This document shows, in pieces, positions 32,171 through 37,273 of a stretch of DNA of 37,273 bases. The position numbers and the translations under genes were made by a program. The notes beneath the pieces were generated by a model. The model was given only the letters and a program-made list of their open reading frames with translations. It was not told where the DNA came from and ran no database searches. Source of the DNA: Oscillospiraceae bacterium (GTDB lineage: Bacteria; Bacillota; Clostridia; Oscillospirales; CAG-272); NCBI GenBank assembly GCA_015065365.1, contig SVQL01000005.1:1-37273 (forward strand), in the 5' to 3' direction. Each line of letters starts with the position of its first letter. The stretch's first letter is position 1.

Positions 32171-33970
32171 ATGATAACACAAAAAAGCTTTATATCAGCT
32201 ACGTTGCTTTTGCTTACGTTATGTATACTCGTTGGAATGATTAGCGTTTTTCCATGTATGGCAGCCGACACCGGCATTACGATGGAAGGCGCTCAAATAA
32301 GAACGGAAGGCGTTCAGGGTCTGCGCTTTGTAGCAAAAATAGAAAAATCAAAATTTGAGCTTGTGATGGGTGAGAACGCGAACTTCGGCATTCTACTTAT
32401 ACCTCAAAGCTCTGCGGATATTGGAGAGAAAATCACAAAGGACACCGAAAAAGTATCCGTATCTCCCGCAAAAAACACTTTAACCCAAGAAGTAGTCGAA
32501 AAGATGGATTTGATTTACGACCCCGATTACGTATATTTCACGGCAGTATTGCTTGAAATTCCCGGTGAATTTTACGGTACGGAAATTCTCGCGAGAGCAT
32601 ACGTTAACAACGGCGGTAACTACACCTACTCCAATCAACTTGCGCGCTCCGTAAAATTCGTCGCAGATAAAATCCTTGAGAATGAAAATGCTTCCGAAAA
32701 GGAAAAAAATTGCGCAACAAGAGTTCTTGAAATATACAAACGCATAGGAGACGATATTTTGATTAACGCAGCTAATTTGTTTGAGAAATTTAACGGAGAA
32801 TACGAAAGCAGCCCGCTTCAAAACACTTATCACCGTCTTAAGGTTGACAAGAAGCTCAACGTAGCGTATCTCGGCGGTTCGGTTACGAGCGGAGTAGGAC
32901 TCAGCTCGGCAGACCAAAACACGAAATCCTGGCGAGGCTTAACAACGGCGTGGCTTAGGGAAAGCTTCCCAAGCGCTACTATAAGAGAAACCAATGCGGC
33001 TATCGGCGGTACGGGCTCCGTTTTCGGGGCATACCGCGCAATGGACGATCTCAAGCTTACAGACGAGGAGTACAAGCCCGATCTTTTGTTCGTTGAATTT
33101 GCTATCAACGATAAATACGACAGTCCGAGCGATCCCGCCGATTATGTTTCCGACGTAAAGGCTTATATGGAAACGATCGTTCGCACCGTTCGTAAGTACT
33201 CCCCATACTGTGATATAATTTTCTGCTTTACGACAGATAAGGATATGCTCGCTACCGAATATCCTACCTTGAAAGCACACATGGCAGTAGCGAACACATA
33301 CGGTATTCCTACGATCAGCCTTGGCGCAAGACTTGTCACCGAGGAAGGCTTAACGCACAGCAACTGGAATACATCAGGCTTTTTCGACTCGTGGAAGCAG
33401 GCTGACGGAAGCATGTATTACGACATAGTACATCCGTCCGCAGCAGGATACGCGAAATACGGCTCTTACGTTATAGAGTATTTGCGCGATGAATTTTTTG
33501 GAAAAGCTATTGACCCCAAGCTATATTCCGCACAGGCGATGCCCGCCGCTTCTCACGGAGCACTTGACAGCCCTGAAAGATACTTCTTTAACGATGCCAA
33601 GGGTAAAACGTCGGGATTTAACCTTACGGAAGATAACGGTCTTTCTTCAAAGGGATATTTGACCGCAGGGTCAACAGGCGCAAAGGTCTCCTTTACCTTT
33701 ACGGGTACAGGCTTGCAGCTTTGGACTTACGCCAAGAAGGAAGCAACAACCGTAAAAGTCACTGTCGACGGAGTATCGAAAACTTATAATATTCAGCGCA
33801 ACAGCGCAAACCACAAGGCATATCGCGTAGCATCTGATCTTGAGCTTAAGGAACACACTGTCACCATTGAGGTAGTATCCGTTTCGTCAAGCTATCCGTT
33901 CGAGCTTCGCGCGCTTATGGTTGAGGGAGATCCCAATTTTGAGGGAGTAACATTTAAATCAGTAAACTAA
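32171..33970 (+). CDS. Secreted three-domain SGNH hydrolase (probable carbohydrate esterase)
   Basis: Protein of 599 aa from ATG 32171, eight bases after GGAG. A signal peptide (1 to ~31, hydrophobic core then CMAAD) is clear. Residues ~35-200 form a domain beginning EGAQIRTEGVQGLRFVAKI, of a type seen, from memory, in surface proteins of gut Clostridia. The hydrolase domain (about 228-445) has all SGNH blocks: GGSVT (Ser237), GGTGS, FAINDK (Asn313) and DIVHPS (Asp418, His421). A C-terminal beta-sandwich (about 480-599; VSFTFTGTGLQLW, KVTVDG) resembles ligand-binding modules. A role deacetylating plant or wall polysaccharide is plausible but not proven. Monocistronic. Confidence 0.9.
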   Translation: MITQKSFISATLLLLTLCILVGMISVFPCMAADTGITMEGAQIRTEGVQGLRFVAKIEKSKFELVMGENANFGILLIPQSSADIGEKITKDTEKVSVSPAKNTLTQEVVEKMDLIYDPDYVYFTAVLLEIPGEFYGTEILARAYVNNGGNYTYSNQLARSVKFVADKILENENASEKEKNCATRVLEIYKRIGDDILINAANLFEKFNGEYESSPLQNTYHRLKVDKKLNVAYLGGSVTSGVGLSSADQNTKSWRGLTTAWLRESFPSATIRETNAAIGGTGSVFGAYRAMDDLKLTDEEYKPDLLFVEFAINDKYDSPSDPADYVSDVKAYMETIVRTVRKYSPYCDIIFCFTTDKDMLATEYPTLKAHMAVANTYGIPTISLGARLVTEEGLTHSNWNTSGFFDSWKQADGSMYYDIVHPSAAGYAKYGSYVIEYLRDEFFGKAIDPKLYSAQAMPAASHGALDSPERYFFNDAKGKTSGFNLTEDNGLSSKGYLTAGSTGAKVSFTFTGTGLQLWTYAKKEATTVKVTVDGVSKTYNIQRNSANHKAYRVASDLELKEHTVTIEVVSVSSSYPFELRALMVEGDPNFEGVTFKSVN

Positions 33971-33971
33971 T

Positions 33972-34013
33972 AAAAAACGGAGCTTGGAAATAAAATTCCA
34001 AGCTCCGTTTTTT
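33972..34013. terminator. Bidirectional terminator between SGNH hydrolase and spoVAE
   Basis: A perfect 18-bp stem (33972-33989 with 33996-34013) with A and T tracts. On the minus strand it overlaps the spoVAE stop codon. Confidence 0.92.
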
Positions 34014-34389
34014 ATTTAGGTCTTCTTCTCCCAATAAGTGCCGCTATAAAGGAAAAAACCAAAACTGCAGAAATCACCGCGGCAGATGCCGCGAGTCCGC
34101 CCTCAAGTATTCCGAATGCTCCCTTCTCCGTCACAGCGGTCTTTACTCCTTTTGCTATGACGTAGCCAAAGCCCGTAAGAGGTGTGGACGCACCTGCGCC
34201 TGCAAAATTCATAAGTGGCTCGTAAAGCCCTACCGCTCCGAGTATGACGCCCGCTACGACGTAGCCTACGAGTATTCTCGCCGGAGTCAGCGAGGTTTTG
34301 TCTATGAGTATCTGCGCAACAATGCAAAACGCGCCGCCAATAACAAACGCCCAAACGTAATCAAGCACAATATCCATCATTTCCCCCAT
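34012..34389 (-). CDS. spoVAE: Stage V sporulation protein AE
   Basis: Membrane component of the SpoVA channel, which moves calcium dipicolinate into the forespore and out at germination. About 125 aa with hydrophobic segments near 12-30, 38-58 and 95-117. The segments ILIDKTSLTPARILV and GAGASTPLTGFGY are diagnostic for SpoVAE. The start is uncertain. ATG 34389 has AAGG seven bases upstream; ATG 34377 has GGGGGA closer; a TTG at 34395 is also in frame. All overlap the end of spoVAD, so the genes are coupled. Confidence 0.92.
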   Translation of the reverse strand: MGEMMDIVLDYVWAFVIGGAFCIVAQILIDKTSLTPARILVGYVVAGVILGAVGLYEPLMNFAGAGASTPLTGFGYVIAKGVKTAVTEKGAFGILEGGLAASAAVISAVLVFSFIAALIGRRRPK

Positions 34390-35374
34390 ATTCAAACCTT
34401 ACGAGATGTGCAACCGCAGGAATATTCAAGCCCTGCTGAATACTCGACGGACTCATCATAGCGCCGGTACCGATAAGCAGTACGTTTTTGAGTACACCGC
34501 ACTGCAATCGCTTCCATATATCAGCCGCAAAAACAGTCGCAGAGCAGCCGCAGCCCGAGCCACCCGCGTGCTTGTCCTGCTTTATTCTGTCGTATATCAT
34601 CACTCCGCAGTCATTATATACTGCCCTGATATCCAAACCCTTGGAGGACAGCAGCTCGCAAAGTATCGAACCGCCCTCAAAGCCAAGATCTCCCGTAAAA
34701 ATACCGTCAAAATCTGAGGGCATGAGTCCGCTTTCATCAAAGTACGCGAGGAGTGTACTCGCCGCCGCAGGTGCCATTGCCGCGCCCATATTTGATGCGT
34801 CGTTTATCCCCTTATCCATAACTATCCCCGGGCACGCCTCGGTGATTTTAACAACTCCCGTTCGTCCTATGGCAAACGCGCCCGCGCCCGTAACCGTCCA
34901 TTGAGCAGTTGGTGAGCGTTGCGCACCGTATTCGGTAGGAGAACGGTACTGCCGCTCTGCGGCAAGATAGTGCGACGAGGTAACAGCGGCAGAGAGGTCG
35001 AAATACCCTGCCGACACAGTCATCGCCGCAAGCATCATTCCCTCTGCCGCAGTCGAACAAGCACCGTAAAGCCCTATATACGGTATTGGAAACTCCAAAA
35101 GTCCATAGGACGAGCCTACGCATTGGTTTTGTAGATCGCCCGCGAACATCGCTCCCACGTCCTCTGCGCGTAGGTTGCATTTTTCAAGCAAAATTTCAAA
35201 TGCTTTTTTTTGCATCGCGCTCTCCGCCTTTTCCCAAGTCGGCGAGCCAAACGTATCGCTCACGTCGCAAAAATCAAATTTGTCCCCCATAGGTCCTTCC
35301 GCCTCGTGCTTTCCGACAACAGACGACACACCGCTTACGTAAACGCCGTTAAATTTAATTATCCTGTTTTTCAT
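34361..35374 (-). CDS. spoVAD: Stage V sporulation protein AD
   Basis: Dipicolinic-acid-binding SpoVA protein with a thiolase-like fold, 337 aa. Family segments: FNGVYVSGVSSVVGKHEAEGP, FAGDLQNQ, GLYGACSTAAEGM (the thiolase-like Cys region), SSHYLAAERQYRSPTEYG and HAGGSGCGCSA. I use ATG 35374, preceded by GGGGGA, rather than the in-frame TTG at 35398. In most Clostridia spoVAC is immediately upstream; here the upstream region is a promoter region for a divergent gene. I could not recognise a convincing SigG promoter. Confidence 0.95.
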   Translation of the reverse strand: MKNRIIKFNGVYVSGVSSVVGKHEAEGPMGDKFDFCDVSDTFGSPTWEKAESAMQKKAFEILLEKCNLRAEDVGAMFAGDLQNQCVGSSYGLLEFPIPYIGLYGACSTAAEGMMLAAMTVSAGYFDLSAAVTSSHYLAAERQYRSPTEYGAQRSPTAQWTVTGAGAFAIGRTGVVKITEACPGIVMDKGINDASNMGAAMAPAAASTLLAYFDESGLMPSDFDGIFTGDLGFEGGSILCELLSSKGLDIRAVYNDCGVMIYDRIKQDKHAGGSGCGCSATVFAADIWKRLQCGVLKNVLLIGTGAMMSPSSIQQGLNIPAVAHLVRFEYGGNDGYCA

Positions 35375-35400
35375 ACTTCCCCCACTGTTTTCGTTCAACT

Positions 35401-35475
35401 TTATTATTTACAAAAATATTGCGAATATGACTTGAAAATCAAGTATATTATTGTTATAATATTTGTAAATAATAA
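35401..35475. promoter_or_regulatory. Nested inverted repeats in the spoVAD-epimerase intergenic region
   Basis: An inner perfect palindrome, ACTTGA-AAA-TCAAGT (35430-35444), overlaps the -35 of the plus-strand promoter. An outer pair of perfect 14-nt arms, TTATTATTTACAAA (35401-35414) and its complement (35462-35475), shares nearly the same centre (35437-35438). The outer right arm covers the predicted transcription start of the epimerase gene. Confidence 0.6.
35432..35460 (+). promoter_or_regulatory. SigA promoter of epimerase-phosphorylase operon
   Basis: TTGAAA (35432-35437), 17 nt, TATAAT (35455-35460). Confidence 0.82.
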
Positions 35476-35494
35476 TTTAAGGAGAAATTTCGTT

Positions 35495-36364
35495 ATGGTA
35501 TACACTCTCAAAAACAACGATTTAACCGTAAAAATATCCGACAAGGGCGCGGAAATAGTTTCCGTAGTCAAGGACGGATGCGAATATATATGGCAAGCAG
35601 ATCCTATATATTGGGCAGGGCAAGCACCCATTCTCTTCCCTATTTGCGGAAGATTTTTCCAAGGTAAATATACCCACGGCGGCAAAGAATACCAAATGGG
35701 TACTCACGGCTTTGCGCGCCACTGCGACTTTGCAGCAAAGCAAAGCTCCGACGAGTCGGTGACCTTCGTGCTTACCCAAAACGATTTTACTCTCGAGCAG
35801 TATCCATTCGACTTTTATCTGACAATTACCTACACTCTGTCCGATAACAAAATAACCTCTACGACTAATATTCTCAACATAGGTAAGGATATAATGCCTG
35901 CAACCTTTGGAGCGCATCCCGCATTCAACGTACCGCTTGACAGTGGCAGCTTTGAGGACTGGTGCATTGAATTTGGTGACGATTGCACTCCCGACGAGCT
36001 AATCTTTTCCGATACCTGCTTCAATACTGGCAAAAAACGCGCCTATCCAATAGAAGGCTCGCGTATTATCCCCCTTCGTCACAATCTTTTTAACGTCGAC
36101 GCAATATTTATGTCGAGAGTCGCAAGCAGCGCAACTCTTAAAAGTAAGCTTTCCTCTCGCTCGGTAACCCTCGAATACGAGGATATGCCTTATCTCGGTC
36201 TTTGGCACAAGCCGCAGAGTGACGCGCCTTACGTCTGCATTGAGCCTTGGTGCGGTCTGCCCTCGTTTGACGGAGAGGTTGACGAGCTCACTAAAAAATG
36301 TGACATGTTCCATATAGAGAGCGGCAAGGATGTTACTATTGAATACTCAATGATATTTAACTAA
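35495..36364 (+). CDS. Aldose 1-epimerase family protein (LacX/YihR-like)
   Basis: Galactose mutarotase-fold protein that interconverts sugar anomers, 289 aa. Key segments: ILFPICGRF, THGFARHCDF (conserved His), FGAHPAFNVPL (second conserved His) and LEYEDMPYLGLWHK. The set is typical of the LacX-like branch rather than classical GalM. GGAGAAAT precedes the ATG at 35495; the longer open frame upstream runs through the promoter and is not coding. A nucleoside phosphorylase follows after 14 nt, so the pair may handle a ribose or sugar salvage product; the sugar is unknown. Confidence 0.92.
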   Translation: MVYTLKNNDLTVKISDKGAEIVSVVKDGCEYIWQADPIYWAGQAPILFPICGRFFQGKYTHGGKEYQMGTHGFARHCDFAAKQSSDESVTFVLTQNDFTLEQYPFDFYLTITYTLSDNKITSTTNILNIGKDIMPATFGAHPAFNVPLDSGSFEDWCIEFGDDCTPDELIFSDTCFNTGKKRAYPIEGSRIIPLRHNLFNVDAIFMSRVASSATLKSKLSSRSVTLEYEDMPYLGLWHKPQSDAPYVCIEPWCGLPSFDGEVDELTKKCDMFHIESGKDVTIEYSMIFN

Positions 36365-36378
36365 ACAAGGAGCAAATT

Positions 36379-37152
36379 ATGCTTGAACACGCTCAAAAGC
36401 AATATCATATAAATATTTCAAAAGGTGAGGTAGGAAAATACTGTATTCTCCCGGGCGACCCCGCTCGCTGTGAGCAGATAGCCTCGTTTCTTGATAACCC
36501 GCATCACGTCAGCACCAACCGCGAATATACAGTTTACAACGGAACGCTCGCAGGCGAGACGGTAACCGTTTGCTCGACGGGCATAGGAGGACCGTCAACG
36601 GCAATCGCCGTTGAGGAGCTTGCCGCCTGCGGCGCGACTACCATGATAAGAGTCGGCACGTGTGGCGGTATTGCAACTAAGGTCTGTGCAGGAGACGTAG
36701 TAATTGCATCGGGAGCGGTCCGTCAGGACGGAACCTCACACGAGTATGCGCCGTCTGAATTCCCCGCAGTACCCGACACAGACGTGCTTTTTGCGCTAAA
36801 GAAGGCGGCAGAAAACGCGGAATTTCCGCATCACACGGGCGTCGTACAGAGCAAGGACTCTTTTTACGGTCAGCACTCCCCTGCCCGTATGCCCATAGCA
36901 CGTCAGCTTGAAGAAAAATGGGAAGCGTGGAAACGCCTCGGAGTTCTCGCAAGTGAAATGGAAGCATCTACGCTTTTTACCGTAGGCGCATCGTTAAATC
37001 TCCGTTGCGGAGCAGTATTCCTTTGCGTGTGGAATCAGGAAAGGTACAACGCCGGACTCGACTCAAAGGACGACGAGGCACACGACACCGAAAAGGCAAT
37101 TTTGTGCGCAATAGAGGCGATTCGTATCCTCATAGAAAACAGTTCCGTTTAA
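36379..37152 (+). CDS. udp: Nucleoside phosphorylase, probable uridine phosphorylase
   Basis: Phosphorolytically splits uridine to uracil and ribose-1-phosphate in pyrimidine salvage. The protein is 257 aa of the PNP/UDP family-1 type. Features: the phosphate loop LPGDPARC, SNREYTVYNG-like STNREYTVY, CSTGIGGPSTAIAVEEL, RVGTCGG, KDSFYGQHSP and the nucleoside-binding EMEASTLF. AAGGAG precedes the ATG. I favour uridine over purine specificity because of the KDSFY-type loop and the overall match, but this should be treated as family-level. Confidence 0.9.
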   Translation: MLEHAQKQYHINISKGEVGKYCILPGDPARCEQIASFLDNPHHVSTNREYTVYNGTLAGETVTVCSTGIGGPSTAIAVEELAACGATTMIRVGTCGGIATKVCAGDVVIASGAVRQDGTSHEYAPSEFPAVPDTDVLFALKKAAENAEFPHHTGVVQSKDSFYGQHSPARMPIARQLEEKWEAWKRLGVLASEMEASTLFTVGASLNLRCGAVFLCVWNQERYNAGLDSKDDEAHDTEKAILCAIEAIRILIENSSV

Positions 37153-37196
37153 TCGAAATCGGGCGAAAAGTTTTTTGTAAAAATTCATTTTTATGC

Positions 37197-37226
37197 TTGA
37201 CATATACTATGTTAATATGTTATAAT
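37197..37226 (+). promoter_or_regulatory. Promoter of a transcript leaving the window
   Basis: TTGACA (37197-37202), 18 nt, TATAAT (37221-37226). The gene it serves lies beyond the right edge. Confidence 0.8.
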
Positions 37227-37233
37227 AAATGCA

Positions 37234-37273
37234 GTATATATTTGGGCTTCGCCGTGCGCGGTAAGCTCTGACA
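37234..37273 (+). ncRNA. Possible 5' end of SRP RNA or another structured RNA (truncated)
   Basis: The ~40 nt after the promoter contain GGGCTTCGCCGTGCGCGGTAA and end in CTCTGACA, GC-rich compared with the promoter and with no ribosome site or start codon. It resembles the 5' arm of small bacterial SRP RNAs, which precedes the GGTCAGG and GGAAGnAGCAGCC core. That core would be just outside the window, so this is a guess. Confidence 0.25.

Noticed and set aside
1-37273. CRISPR arrays, insertion sequences, phage genes, tRNA or rRNA genes
   Set aside because: No regularly spaced direct repeats, no transposase or integrase motifs, no tRNA cloverleaf with a CCA-like end and no rRNA sequence were recognised on either strand.

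Overview
The window reads as chromosome of a spore-forming member of the class Clostridia (phylum Bacillota), probably from the anaerobic Ruminococcaceae/Oscillospiraceae-like lineages. The evidence is gene content and order: gerW/ytfJ, spoVAD, spoVAE, the scpA-scpB-DUF2953-ytfJ-dacB-rluB run, the infC-rpmI-rplT operon with an L20-type leader, near-consensus SigA promoters (TTGACA, 17 nt, TATAAT), strong Shine-Dalgarno sites, and U-tract hairpin terminators. No rRNA, tRNA, insertion sequence, phage gene or CRISPR array was seen. Almost everything is vertically inherited housekeeping sequence; the accessory patch is roughly 8.7-11.2 kb.

Layout. 1-706: 3' end of a YgiQ-type radical SAM gene. 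770-8710, minus strand: an information-processing run read infC-rpmI-rplT, terminator, SpoU methyltransferase-dprA-topA-trmFO-rnc. Its leader carries an attenuator, and infC appears to start at ATT. 8711-11300: a candidate small RNA with its own promoter and terminator, a 77-aa orphan protein, and a divergent pair made of an XRE regulator and an eight-helix membrane protein, with a perfect palindrome over the membrane gene's -10 box. 11312-12472, minus: a CDF metal exporter.

12726-23417, plus: a twelve-gene collinear run, lon-ysxC-histidine phosphatase-lysA-M50 protease-scpA-scpB-DUF2953-ytfJ-dacB-rluB-acetyltransferase-like. It links protein quality control, lysine/DAP metabolism, chromosome segregation, and spore/cell-wall functions. 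23437-25843: a separate three-gene module of chain-length regulator, tyrosine kinase and tyrosine phosphatase, the regulatory core of capsule/exopolysaccharide synthesis but with no glycosyltransferases alongside. 25894-28862, minus: typA and holA. 28955-32006, plus: rpmH-rnpA-yidD-yidC-jag, the classical origin-side cluster but with neither dnaA nor mnmE beside it. 32171-33970: a secreted three-domain SGNH hydrolase. 34012-35374, minus: spoVAE and spoVAD without spoVAC. 35495-37152, plus: an aldose epimerase and a uridine phosphorylase. The window ends just inside another strongly promoted transcript that may be an SRP RNA.

The items that most deserve a second look are the candidate small RNA, the palindrome-controlled membrane protein with its internally duplicated fold, the EF-hand-like loop inside the Wzz-type protein, and the nested dyad symmetry between spoVAD and the epimerase gene. 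I did not find a clear new multi-gene defence or mobile system.
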